Part shown: in pieces, positions 46,542-55,577 of the stretch
Layout: the number at the start of each line of letters is the position of its first letter
Numbering within the stretch: the first letter of the stretch is position 1
From: Ignavibacteria bacterium
Lineage (GTDB): Bacteria; Bacteroidota; Ignavibacteria; Kapaibacteriales; Kapaibacteriaceae
Direction: 5' to 3'
Assembly (NCBI GenBank): GCA_015709655.1
Contig: CP054181.1
Location: 2,042,207-2,106,206 of the forward strand
Length of the DNA: 64,000 nucleotides
Made by a program: the position numbers and the translations under genes
Notes under the pieces: model-generated
Database searches by the model: none
What the model was told of the DNA's origin: nothing
Seen by the model: the letters and a program-made list of their open reading frames with translations, nothing else

Positions 46542-49112
46542 CTACCTGGCAATTATCAGAGGTGCAACCATGGTTTGGGTAGAATTCCGCACTACAAGGT
46601 GGTAGTACCCGGCGGACAGGTTGGAGACGGGTAGCGAAACAACCTGTGGTTCGGTGCTGCCGCCAATACCAATGTTTTGTACCAGACTGCCGTGCGGCGT
46701 GTATATCATGATGGTAACGGGTCCGGCAAGTTCTGGCAGGGACAGGCTGACGTTTTGCGCTGCCGGTACCGGCCATGTGTGTATAGCGCCTGCCATAGCC
46801 CCTTCCCAAACCTCACTAATGCCGTTTATGGTAACGCTGGCAGGCTGGCTGGTGGTGGTGCCGCAGTCTGATGTTATGGTGCAGGTGTACTCACCGGCAT
46901 CGGACTGGGTTACGGCTTCTACTGAATAGGCTGCCTGCGTGGCACCGGCAATGGCCGCTCCGTCATGGTTCCACTGGTAGTGCAGGTTGGAGCCGCGGGC
47001 AATTACCGAGAGCGTGACGGGAGAGTTGAGGTCAGCGGCAACAGACTGTGGCTGCTGTTCTATCAATGGTTGCGTGGTTGCGGTTAACTGCGCCGCATCG
47101 GACGTGATATGTCCGCACGCATTGGTGACAACGGCATCGTAGGAGCCGTTGTTATCAGCAGTAAAATTATTGATTGTCAATATTGCAGTGGTAGCACCCT
47201 GGATGGGGGTGGCATCCCTACGCCACTGAATTGTAGCGGTGGGGTCATTTGTTTCCACCGTGAGCGTAACGGCTGTGTTCACGCATGGCCAGGAATCTTC
47301 GGGATTGGCGGTGATTACGGGAGTCACGCCAACAGTCAGTGGAGAGGGGGTGACGGCGTGGTGTCCCCTTGTAGTCGTAACACGATATGCGCACCGTGCA
47401 TCTGCCGGCAGCAGGGCGGGGAGGGTGTGGGTGACACTTTTTGAATTCACATTCAAGGCAACGTTGGCCCAGGTTTCACCGGCGTCAGAGCTGAACTCAA
47501 CATTGTAACGTTGCTGAGCATCGATACCCTGAACTGTCCACCGGACAGTCACGGTATTTCCTGAACATAACGATTCCGTTGGCAGGGGGCTTTGGTACGT
47601 CAGTGCTCCGAATGTCCACTTTGCTTCGAAAATATCGGAGGTATTGTCACCTGCCTCGGTATTTCCGTGCAGTTCGTTACCGGTGATAATAATATCGCTG
47701 TCGGCATCAACGGTAACAGATACGGGTATCCGTGTTGAGCTGTTGGTGATATTTACTGCCGTAGAAAACGGGACTTCGGAAACTGAGGCGAGCACCAGGA
47801 AGGGTCCGCCCTCACCAATAAACGGAACCGCGCCGATTCCGCGGACCGGGAAGTCGGCCGACGTGGTTGTACCCACGATGGCTCCGACTTTATCGGAACG
47901 TTGTACTGCAGCCGCCACAACATCATTGCCGGAGCCGCCAAAGTAAGCAGCGCCGCTCAGCCGTAATCCGTCCGCCGTAATGGTTGCAATAAACCCGTCA
48001 GCCATACCGCTGTACGTTGTTGCTGATGTCTGGGTTGGCAGGTTTGGCGAGGTTGTGGTTCCAACCACGGTTGCGGCCCCATCCGAGTCGATAAACATGT
48101 CGGCAGCCTCGTCGTTGCCGGAGCCGCCAAAGTACGTGCTGAACTCCAGGTTGCCTGCCGACGTAAATTTAGCCACAAACACATCAGAGGTCCCGCCGTT
48201 AAAGATGTGACTGTACGGATTTTTACCAATTTCCTCGCTGCCGCCTCCACCGCCGCCTTTTACATCGCCACCATCACCGCCGCCGTCGCTGCCAATTTTA
48301 ATTTTCTTTGGATAGGTGTAGTAGTCTTGTGACGATGTGGTTCCGCACACGAAAATTGCATTTTGTGTATCCAGGGCAACTTTTGCGATGGCATCGTTTT
48401 GTGATCCGCCCAGGAACGAGAAGAACTCGGCGTACAGCATACTGTTGTTAACGATATATACAAACCCGTCGGTATTTCCGTTGGCGGTATCATCGCCCAT
48501 CGTAAGTGCAGGGAACGGATTTCTGGTATTGGTGGTACCGGCAATCACGATGGTGCCGATGGTGGTAACGGCAACACCCGATGCGATGGTAGTACCCGGG
48601 CCGCCCACAAACATGCCGGATTTCGGCTGAAGGCCGCCGGATGTAAGACTGTATTTTAGAAGGAAGCCGTCAACCGTTCCGTTCATCGTAGCGCCGAACT
48701 GTCCGGCATGCACGGGCAGGTCTGCCGACTCTGTCCTGCCAACCACATAGAACGTGGGTCCTTCGGCAACGGCCACATCCAGAACACGGTCGCTCTTGCT
48801 GCCACCAATGTAGGCGGCAGCCTCAATGGTTTTGAAATCGGCCGACACAATAGCGATAAAGCCGTCTTCATCGGCTGTTGTTTTGGTACCGGTGTTAAAC
48901 AGATCCGATGATGTTGAGCCCCCTAACACATACCGTCCGTCAGCCAGCCTTTTCATGCACGTGGTTGCATCGGCAAGCGGGCTGCCAAATGCATGATCAT
49001 GCGTAATAATGGAATTTCCGGGCACCGTCACCCGGTCATGGTTATGTACCGTGCCTGCCGAAAGTGCGGTAGCGGTAGCAGTCAGGAAGATTAGTGTAAA
49101 AATCGGGTTCAT
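46542..49112 (-). CDS. T9SS cargo protein with beta-propeller-like repeats and Ig-like domains (paralog 3, shorter)
   Basis: An 856-residue paralog that lacks the roughly 200-residue NSGQW-type N-terminal module of the other two. After the signal peptide (LIFLTATATALSAG) it goes almost directly into SBBP-like repeats (MKRLADGRYVLGGSTSSDLF, VAVAEGPTFYVVGRTESADLP). The fibronectin-like part, two Ig-like domains (ATIQWRRDATPIQGATTAIL; LHYQWNHDGAAIAGATQAAY) and the sorting domain (NLSAGYYHLVVRNSTQTM, final PLIIAR) are all present. An Asp/Gly-rich loop (GSDGGGDGGDVKGGGGGGSEE) matches the insert in paralog 2. The ATG at 49112 follows GGAGG by four bases; the 50-residue extension to 49262 has no support. 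It is divergent from the Hc1-like gene. Confidence 0.88.
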   Translation of the reverse strand: MNPIFTLIFLTATATALSAGTVHNHDRVTVPGNSIITHDHAFGSPLADATTCMKRLADGRYVLGGSTSSDLFNTGTKTTADEDGFIAIVSADFKTIEAAAYIGGSKSDRVLDVAVAEGPTFYVVGRTESADLPVHAGQFGATMNGTVDGFLLKYSLTSGGLQPKSGMFVGGPGTTIASGVAVTTIGTIVIAGTTNTRNPFPALTMGDDTANGNTDGFVYIVNNSMLYAEFFSFLGGSQNDAIAKVALDTQNAIFVCGTTSSQDYYTYPKKIKIGSDGGGDGGDVKGGGGGGSEEIGKNPYSHIFNGGTSDVFVAKFTSAGNLEFSTYFGGSGNDEAADMFIDSDGAATVVGTTTSPNLPTQTSATTYSGMADGFIATITADGLRLSGAAYFGGSGNDVVAAAVQRSDKVGAIVGTTTSADFPVRGIGAVPFIGEGGPFLVLASVSEVPFSTAVNITNSSTRIPVSVTVDADSDIIITGNELHGNTEAGDNTSDIFEAKWTFGALTYQSPLPTESLCSGNTVTVRWTVQGIDAQQRYNVEFSSDAGETWANVALNVNSKSVTHTLPALLPADARCAYRVTTTRGHHAVTPSPLTVGVTPVITANPEDSWPCVNTAVTLTVETNDPTATIQWRRDATPIQGATTAILTINNFTADNNGSYDAVVTNACGHITSDAAQLTATTQPLIEQQPQSVAADLNSPVTLSVIARGSNLHYQWNHDGAAIAGATQAAYSVEAVTQSDAGEYTCTITSDCGTTTSQPASVTINGISEVWEGAMAGAIHTWPVPAAQNVSLSLPELAGPVTIMIYTPHGSLVQNIGIGGSTEPQVVSLPVSNLSAGYYHLVVRNSTQTMVAPLIIAR

Positions 49113-49312
49113 AAAACCTCCAAGCAGATATTGGGAAGAATTAGCGAACGGAACCGTACCAATCGGGTAACTCTGCAATCTAACGATAAAAACGGCACAA
49201 TGTTCTCTTTGCCGAACGTACGTTGTTGCGGGGTGTGTGTTAGGGGGCTTGGGCAGAAACATCCCGGTGTATTATCTTGTTTTCTTTTTCCCAATACAAG
49301 GTACGTGGAGTA

Positions 49313-49486
49313 ATGACCAAACAAGAAATCTACACCCAGATGGCAAAGCTGTGGGCCGAGTTCGAGGCAGCACATAACAGCACCAAGAAAAAAGATGCGG
49401 TTGCAGCCCGCAAGGCAGCCTCAGGGCTCAAGAAGCTGGTAACGCCGTATAATCAGGCCAGTGTTGCCGAGGCAAAAGCTTCGTAA
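49313..49486 (+). CDS. small histone H1/Hc1-like DNA-binding protein
   Basis: A 57-residue basic, Ala/Lys-rich helical protein (MTKQEIYTQMAKLWAEFEAAHN, then KKKDAVAARKAASGLKKLVTPY). It resembles the short Hc1-type histone-like proteins common in Bacteroidota and Chlamydiae, in which a helix with scattered Lys and Arg binds DNA without a sequence preference. GTGGAG lies just before the ATG. The likeness is by composition and pattern, so an unrelated helical protein is possible. Confidence 0.6.
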   Translation: MTKQEIYTQMAKLWAEFEAAHNSTKKKDAVAARKAASGLKKLVTPYNQASVAEAKAS

Positions 49487-49589
49487 CAAAACCTGCCATA
49501 ACGCGCAGCCGCAACAGAGCAGATCTGCAACACTGATTGTGCACTCTTGCGGTTGCAGCGTTCGTGCGGACAAAGGTGAGCCGGGTGAA

Positions 49590-50447
49590 CTATTTGATGG
49601 TGCCCAGAAATGTGGTGATGGAACTGATGTACCAGTCCCAGTCCTCCCACATCAGCATGTGACCTCCGCTGGGAGCATACCGGATGGATGCCTGCTTTAG
49701 GTTCTTGAACAGGCCTTCTGCGCGAGCCCGGTATTTATCCTTGATTATTGCATTTGATAGTACCAGGACCGGGCAGGTGATGTTCACCAGATCGGCTCGA
49801 AAGTCAACCGTTAGCAGTTCACAGTATGTCCGCGCATACGTTTCGCGATCGGAATTCTGTGCCATCTCTATCACCCGGGCAATACTGGTGGGGTCTTCAA
49901 TCATATTTGCCGCCATGCCCTTCATGACAGTAGCGGTGAACTGCTCATCGGTGAGTGACTTCATAAACTTCACCATGCCGTCGCAGTTAATATTCTGTGT
50001 GCCTGATGCCGGAACTTCTTCAAAATCATCCTTTGGGTAGCCGTCCACATCGATAATGGCGAGCGGGATATCCGGAAATTCTGATGCCAGTTTCATCGCC
50101 ATCATACCGCCCATACTGTGTCCGATAATAATTGGTTTTACAATATTATTATCTCTGATAAACCCGGCAAGTGCCTGCACCCAGTTTTCGAACCCCGGAT
50201 CGGGTGCCGGCTTGGTGCCGCCGTAGCCGGCCATATTTATTTTGTAGCAGGGGTAGGTTTGGGCAAGCACTTGTATTGTTTCGTTCCATACCTCGTCCGA
50301 CGAACCGAAGCCCGGTATCAGAATGATTGGCTGGGTGCCTTGTCCGATCGTTTTTACGGTAAAGGGATACGTTGCATGCTGAGCTGATAGCTCATCAGCG
50401 GTGCACAACCCGAGAATAAGCAGACAGAGGGTAGCAATGAGCTTCAT
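49590..50447 (-). CDS. secreted alpha/beta hydrolase
   Basis: A 285-residue protein with a signal peptide (CTADELSAQ end, residue 23). The hydrolase fold shows LIPGFGSSDEVW (oxyanion loop), GHSMGG at 109-114 with nucleophile Ser111, and SGGHMLMWED with His263. The acid is probably an Asp near residue 215-240. The cap region (residues 145-205) is helical. The substrate cannot be told: esterase, lipase or acyl-homoserine-lactonase-like roles are all compatible. It stands alone, downstream of and opposite to the Hc1-like gene. Confidence 0.88.
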   Translation of the reverse strand: MKLIATLCLLILGLCTADELSAQHATYPFTVKTIGQGTQPIILIPGFGSSDEVWNETIQVLAQTYPCYKINMAGYGGTKPAPDPGFENWVQALAGFIRDNNIVKPIIIGHSMGGMMAMKLASEFPDIPLAIIDVDGYPKDDFEEVPASGTQNINCDGMVKFMKSLTDEQFTATVMKGMAANMIEDPTSIARVIEMAQNSDRETYARTYCELLTVDFRADLVNITCPVLVLSNAIIKDKYRARAEGLFKNLKQASIRYAPSGGHMLMWEDWDWYISSITTFLGTIK

Positions 50448-50650
50448 ACGGGGTCAGGAAGTAATGTGGAATACATTGTAAATATGAGTTCTGTGGAGTT
50501 CACCCAGTACCGAAGGCAAAATACAACCAACACCCGTGATTACGGGTGCTGGCGTACGCCCCCCCTGCAAGAATCGCAGAGGGAATCGTGGTTGGCAAGA
50601 CCAATGCTCCATTGTATGGGTTTTGCGGACTATCCGTGCGGCACGCAGCG

Positions 50651-51319
50651 TCAGAAGCGTAGTGTAGCCACATATGAGGGTGGGACGCCGTGGTACTCGC
50701 CCACAAACTTTTTATCGGCTACGCTGTACACGTATGCGTGTGTGTACGTATCTCGGTAGAGCAGCTGCATGAGACTTCCGAAAGAGTTGCCGCGGAGAAG
50801 CGTGTAATCCGGATGGGTGCAAACCAGCTTGCAGAAATCGGCAACAGCCGTGAGCCTGGCCTCACCTTCAGGGAGATCGAGGATAACGTCAGGGAGCGCA
50901 GCAAGTTTAAACGTGTCGATCCCATACCAAGCTATGTGAAAGAACGGATGTGACGGTCTGGTGTGCTCGTGCACCGCATGGAGGTGGGGCACAAACTCGA
51001 TCACGTCGACGCATTCATCCAGAAACCGGTTCTGTTCGTTCCTCAGGCGTACGCATTCAAAGAGATCATTCAGGAGACGGAGAATCTCGGGGGTGCCCAG
51101 TTCAGAATTTCTGAAGCGCTCAACCAGATCCATGTCGGCGTTAAGCCCCTTACAGACTTCATCGAACCGCCGAAGGAGTTTCGACGGGTTAGTTGTGTTA
51201 TTAAAGCCCAGCACGGCAGGAAGCATTGAGCGTCGAATTCCGTGTGCCTTCAAGTAATCGCGGAGGGCAGAATTGAACGAAGTCAGGACGACTTCATAAA
51301 TAGGGAACGTATTCATCAT
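50651..51319 (-). CDS. cytosolic protein of unknown function
   Basis: A 222-residue protein, not recognised. No signal peptide or membrane helix. The N-terminus (SFNSALRDYLKAHGIRRSMLPAVLGFNNTTNPSKLLRRFDEVCKG) looks like a helix-turn-helix-type segment. The C-terminal half (IAWYGIDTFKLAALPDVILDLPEGEARL...VYSVADKKFVGEYHGVPPSYV) is mixed alpha/beta. GAGG lies seven bases before the ATG at 51319. A TATCTTTG box lies 100 bases upstream. The gap 50448-50650 holds nothing supportable. Confidence 0.65.
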   Translation of the reverse strand: MMNTFPIYEVVLTSFNSALRDYLKAHGIRRSMLPAVLGFNNTTNPSKLLRRFDEVCKGLNADMDLVERFRNSELGTPEILRLLNDLFECVRLRNEQNRFLDECVDVIEFVPHLHAVHEHTRPSHPFFHIAWYGIDTFKLAALPDVILDLPEGEARLTAVADFCKLVCTHPDYTLLRGNSFGSLMQLLYRDTYTHAYVYSVADKKFVGEYHGVPPSYVATLRF

Positions 51320-51419
51320 AACACCTCATCGTTTGTGGCATTACCACCGGTTTTACCGGTTGGTGGTCGTTATAGGGCCACATCCCTCAGACCGTCGAAA
51401 TGAGTGAATTAATTGTATG

Positions 51420-51427
51420 CAAAGATA
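51420..51427 (-). promoter_or_regulatory. candidate -7 box for the 51319 gene
   Basis: TATCTTTG on the minus strand fits TAnnTTTG; the start codon is about 100 bases downstream. No TTG at the expected distance. Confidence 0.3.
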
Positions 51428-51459
51428 CGAAAAAATAGCGATAATGCCTGGCCGATAAC

Positions 51460-52060
51460 CTGTCGGGGCGACCCCACGGGGGGTCGCCCCGACGGGATTT
51501 CGTGTGGGCGACCACGTGGGGTCGCCCGACATACCCGCCGGATTCGTATCGTTTTTTATGTTGATACGTGTCGGCGGATGCCATGGGCCATTACACCGGT
51601 TTCATGTTGTTATTTATGATGTTTTGTGGAGGGCGGATGCCATGGGCCATTACAACGGTTTCGTGTGGGCGACCACGTGGGGTCGCCCCTACGGTTATGC
51701 GTTGTTTTCAACGTTGTTTCGTGGGGGGCGGATGCCATGGGCCATTACAACGGTTTCGTGTGGGCGACCACGTGGGGTCGCCCGACATACCCGCCGGGTT
51801 AGTATCGTTTTTTATGTTGATACGTGTCGGCGGATGCCATGGGCCATTACAACGGTTTCGTGTGGGCGACCACGTGGGGTCGCCCCTACACGGTTTCGTG
51901 TTGTTATTTATGATGTTTTGTGGGGGCGGATGCCATGGGCCATTACAACGGTTTCGTGTGGGCGACAACGTGGGGTCGCCCCGACGGGTTCGTGTTGTTA
52001 TTTATGATGTTTTGTAGGGGGCGGATGCCATGCGCCCATACACGGTTTCGTGTTATTATT
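51460..52060. repeat. short palindromic repeats, island 6, largest (gap 51320-52092)
   Basis: A near-tandem array of units holding the CGGATGCCATGGGCCATTAC block, ACGGTTTCGTGTGGGCGACC and the CACGTGGGGTCGCCC half of the GTAGGGGC palindrome. Units begin near 51573, 51635, 51728, 51832, 51927 and 52021, in inverse orientation to islands 3-5. The TTATTTATGATGTTTTGT spacer is the reverse complement of the CAAACATCATAAAAA spacer there. Open frames in it (51504-52017) only translate repeats. Confidence 0.85.
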
Positions 52061-52092
52061 TATAATGTTTTGTAGCCAATGCCACAAGCCCC

Positions 52093-54408
52093 CTACATCC
52101 CCTCCAACCAATACGTTTTCATGGTTCCCTTGCCTTTTACTTGTACGCTGTCGCGCCCTACTAACCGTGGAGATATTAGTGATGCAACGTCGTGCGCATT
52201 GTTCTGTACTTGAGTTGCGTAGCGTTGCAATGCTTCGGCAACGCTCTGGCTAACGTGTACCTTCCCCGGAGTACTGGTTGATTCCATGCGGCTTGCTACG
52301 TTAACGGTGTCGCCCCAGATGTCGTACTGCAAGCGCTCCTCGCCTACAACGCCTGCAACTACGGCACCTGTGTGCAAGCCAATGCGGACGCGGATTTCGC
52401 CAACATCCTTTGTCCACGTTGTATCGCCAAGTTTTGGATCCATAGTTAGTAGCAATGCTTGTAACTGCTCTTGCATTGCAAGGCCTGCACGGGCAGCACG
52501 CACTGCATGGTCGGCCTGATATTCCGGTACACCACTGGCAGCCATGTAGCTATCGCCAATGGTCTTGATTTTTGTTAGACCGTGTTCTGCACTTACCTTG
52601 TCGCAGACAGCAAAGATTGCCTTCAGCAAATGCACTACGTGAGCAGGTGGAATCTTTGAGCAGAGTGAGGTGAAGCCTACAATGTCCATAAAGAGTACTG
52701 TCACCTGTGCATGCTCATCGCCCGACACATCCTCGCCCTTGAGCATACGGTTGACGATGCTCTCCGGCAATGCACCGTACAACAATGCGCGCTCTTTCTC
52801 ACGCTCGCGTCGTTCTTGTGCCATACGTTGTTCTACCTCGGCAGCAGCCATCTTGAGCTTGGCTTCAGCACCGGCAATCTCTTCCTTGATGCGAGTGAAT
52901 TCGTTGTTGTGTTTGATGTAGCCCTCAAAGTCACCACGCTTACGCGCAAGGTCGCGAAGTTCAAGGTGTGCATCAGACTCTTGCTTGCGGAGGCCGTGCT
53001 TATCGGCTAGTTCAAGTGCCGCTAAGTATGTGGTATGGGCTGTATCATAGTCAGATTCTGCCTCTGCTAAGCCTGCCATTGCCGTTGCTCTTATATAACG
53101 AACCTCAGCATCAATAATATCTATGCTTGCCAGCCGCTCCGCCATTGCATGAGCTTCCGAACGGTTGTTAGTTGCCACCAGGTTGTTAGTAATGTTTGCT
53201 ACAGCAATTGCAAGACCCCGCCTCTCCCCAAGTTCTTCATGGAGTTGTAATGCTCGCTCGTAGTACTCCAGGGCCTTGGGGTAGTCGTTAAGGTTTGAGT
53301 GTACATCGCCGATGTTGCCGGAAACTGTTGCCACACCGGACTTCTCTCCAAGTTCTTCATGCATTAGCAATGCTCGCTCGTAGTGCTCCAAAGCCTTGGG
53401 GTAGTCGCCGAGATAGCCATGAATAGCACCGATGCTACCGGTAACTCTGGCCATGCCAGATTTCTCTCCAAGTTCTTCATGCATTAGCAATGCTCGCTCG
53501 TAGTATTCTAATGCCTTGGGGTAGTCGCCAAGCCTTGAGTGTACATCGCCGATGTTACCGGTAGCAACGGCCAAACCGGACTTCACTCCAAGTTCTTCAC
53601 GGAGTTGTAATGCTCGCTCGAAGTACTCTAAAGCCTTGGGGTAGTCGCAGAGATAGGCATGAATAACACCGATGTTACCGGTAACACTTGCAATACCGGA
53701 CTTCTGGCCAAGTTCTTCATGGAGTTGCAATGCTCGCTCGTAGTACTGTACGGCCTTGGGGTAGTCGCCAAGACATGAGTGTACATTACCGATGTTGCTG
53801 GTAACAAATGCCACGTCGGACTTTGCTCCAAGTTCTTCACGGAGTTGTAATGCTCGCTCGTAGTGCTCCAAAGCCTTGGGGTAGTTGCCGAGATTGGCAT
53901 GAATAACACCGATGTTACCGGTAACATTTGCAATACCGTACTTCTTGCCAAGTTCTTCATGGAGTTGCAATGCTCGCTCGTAGTACTGTATGGCCTTGGG
54001 GTAGTCGCCAAGACTTGAGTGTACATTGCCGATGTTGCTGGTAACAGTTGCCACACCAGACTTCTCTCCAAGTTCTTCATAGAGTTGCAATGCTCGCTCG
54101 TAGTACTGTAAGGCCTTGGGGTAGTCGGCAAGATAGTAATGTGTATTGCCGAGACTATTGGCAACCTCTGCCACACGGGCTAAATTCCCCAACCCTTCGT
54201 ATAGCTTCAAAGTGCGCCCATAATGCTCAAGTGCCTCTGCATTGTTGCCTTTAAGTTGGCATACTGTTCCTCTAACAAAGTAATGCTCAGCAATAGCTGC
54301 CGGCTCGCTTCTTTCTTCTAACTCATCGGCAAGACGTTGCAACGCTGCAGCATCATTCTTCTTTGTTGCTGCATCTATCTCGCCTATAATTTCTTCCAGT
54401 GCTCTCAT
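52093..54408 (-). CDS. adenylate cyclase (class III) with N-terminal TPR repeats
   Basis: A 771-residue cytosolic protein. Residues 1-80 are helical. Residues 80-400 hold eight near-identical 40-residue TPR units (GDYPKALEYYERALQLHEELGEKSGVATVTGNIG) plus one diverged unit. A coiled coil follows (AGAEAKLKMAAAEVEQRMAQ), then the cyclase domain: VLFMDIVGFTSL with metal Asp575, KIKTIGDSYMA with Lys615 and metal Asp619, and YDIWGDTVNVASRME with Asp696 and the Asn/Arg pair. Lys615 and Asp696 fit adenine recognition, so the product is probably cyclic AMP. The TPR block likely senses a partner. The ATG at 54408 starts the TPR region; an extension of 56 codons lies in a dispersed repeat. Confidence 0.92.
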   Translation of the reverse strand: MRALEEIIGEIDAATKKNDAAALQRLADELEERSEPAAIAEHYFVRGTVCQLKGNNAEALEHYGRTLKLYEGLGNLARVAEVANSLGNTHYYLADYPKALQYYERALQLYEELGEKSGVATVTSNIGNVHSSLGDYPKAIQYYERALQLHEELGKKYGIANVTGNIGVIHANLGNYPKALEHYERALQLREELGAKSDVAFVTSNIGNVHSCLGDYPKAVQYYERALQLHEELGQKSGIASVTGNIGVIHAYLCDYPKALEYFERALQLREELGVKSGLAVATGNIGDVHSRLGDYPKALEYYERALLMHEELGEKSGMARVTGSIGAIHGYLGDYPKALEHYERALLMHEELGEKSGVATVSGNIGDVHSNLNDYPKALEYYERALQLHEELGERRGLAIAVANITNNLVATNNRSEAHAMAERLASIDIIDAEVRYIRATAMAGLAEAESDYDTAHTTYLAALELADKHGLRKQESDAHLELRDLARKRGDFEGYIKHNNEFTRIKEEIAGAEAKLKMAAAEVEQRMAQERREREKERALLYGALPESIVNRMLKGEDVSGDEHAQVTVLFMDIVGFTSLCSKIPPAHVVHLLKAIFAVCDKVSAEHGLTKIKTIGDSYMAASGVPEYQADHAVRAARAGLAMQEQLQALLLTMDPKLGDTTWTKDVGEIRVRIGLHTGAVVAGVVGEERLQYDIWGDTVNVASRMESTSTPGKVHVSQSVAEALQRYATQVQNNAHDVASLISPRLVGRDSVQVKGKGTMKTYWLEGM
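53210..54170. repeat. eight 120-bp tandem repeats in the cyclase gene
   Basis: CCAAGTTCTTC recurs at exactly 120-base intervals (about 53229, 53349, 53469, 53589, 53709, 53829, 53949 and 54069). Units differ at few bases, so the TPR array has grown or been homogenised recently. Confidence 0.9.
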
Positions 54409-54472
54409 TGGGTAGGGGGCTTGGGCATGGTGGTACAAGAGCAAGTTACTGTCTTGCGGTTGGCAAGACACC

Positions 54473-54771
54473 ATGCAAATATCGCATAACGCTTGCACAT
54501 AAGGACGTAGTGAAATTGTGGAATGAACTTCCGTTGCGTCACACTCCACGTCCATCACACCACTACCCCTTAGCAATTGCTCTGGTGTTTACAGAAACGC
54601 ATTGAGAGGCCGTCAGCTCGCGGCCTGGAAGGAGTGCGCGGATAGAGGTGTAGTATGCGGTGGCGGCGGGGGTGGGGCCCGGAGCGAAGCGACGGGCTTG
54701 GAGTGCGCAGAACGTGCGGACGTTGCCGTGGCAGATGAGTAAGAGGTTCGGACGTTGCCGTGGTAGATGAG
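54473..54771. repeat. dispersed long repeat, copy A (gap 54409-55006)
   Basis: About 299 bases, running from ATGCAAATATCGCATAACGC to the GACGTTGCCGTGG end. It is nearly the same as copy C (62785-63049), and its second half as copy B (62542-62771). It contains the inverted pair AGGCCG / CGCGGCCT. It lies upstream of the cyclase gene. No gene is supported in the remaining gap. Confidence 0.85.
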
Positions 54772-55006
54772 AAAGTGCACATGGACGCTGACGATTTATC
54801 AGATTGTGGCATCGATATAAAGACTCTTTAGCATAAGTACTCCCTAAAGACTTTTTTCTCAACATACAGCTAGGCGAATTTTGTGCAAGTAGCTCCATTG
54901 CTTCACTCCCACAAGACCGTATGTTACCGGTGATATATGGTGTTGGATTGCAACAAACCTATGCACCATTACAATTTATCTACGTGCTACTGATAAGGAG
55001 CATGCT

Positions 55007-55342
55007 ATGTTGAATATCGTGAGTATCACCGACCTCCTTCGAGCCGTACACATTCATTTGCGCTTAGTGTTTAACCGCACGGTGTTCATGCCATGTATTG
55101 GAATTGTTGCTGTGGCAGTGTATGCGCAAGAACCGGACACAGGTCCACAGGTTCAAGCAGACCTAACACCCATTGTTGATACTCTTTGGACGCATACTAG
55201 GTTCGATTTTAACACGTTCTTTGAGGCATGTGCCATGGGAGGCGTACCTCAAGCACTCATAATAGCCGTGCACAAAGTTGATGCTGATCCTGGGTTCAAA
55301 TCCCTCTACGCCGACGTAAGTGCAGTTATATCAATTAGTTAG
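55007..55342 (+). CDS. small, probably secreted protein of unknown function
   Basis: A 111-residue protein with AAGGAG six bases before the ATG. An internal hydrophobic stretch (VFMPCIGIVAVAVYAQ) may be a long signal peptide ending at AQ; the mature part is about 70 residues (EPDTGPQVQADLTPIVDTLWTHTRFDFNTFFEACAMGG). No family was recognised. The gap to the next gene (55343-55577) is featureless. Confidence 0.5.
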   Translation: MLNIVSITDLLRAVHIHLRLVFNRTVFMPCIGIVAVAVYAQEPDTGPQVQADLTPIVDTLWTHTRFDFNTFFEACAMGGVPQALIIAVHKVDADPGFKSLYADVSAVISIS

Positions 55343-55577
55343 GTAATTTTTAGATTCGTCATGCGGCAAAAACGTAACACTTTGTGTGTGTGTTGATCCT
55401 AGTCAACGGTAACCTTGGGTGTTGTCGCGTGATCTGACGATGATTTGATTAGGCAGCACTCGACTGTCAAGGTATTGTATAGGTACATCGTTGCAAAATC
55501 TGCGATAAGTTAGTAATGGTCTTCAATCTGCTTTCCAATTCAAGGATCCCACATACCATTTCTCAGTAGGAGCAGTC

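Noticed and set aside
46408..46809. N-terminal extension of the four-helix membrane protein
   Set aside because: It overlaps the T9SS gene in another frame and passes through that gene's terminator.
51504..52017. Two overlapping open frames of about 150-167 codons
   Set aside because: They translate the short repeat array (VGDHVGSP, PWAITTVSCG units) and have no ribosome binding site or family features.
54563..54898. 111-codon minus-strand frame (RRFAPGPTPAATAYYTSI...)
   Set aside because: It lies in the dispersed repeat and shifts or breaks in the other copies; no support as a gene.
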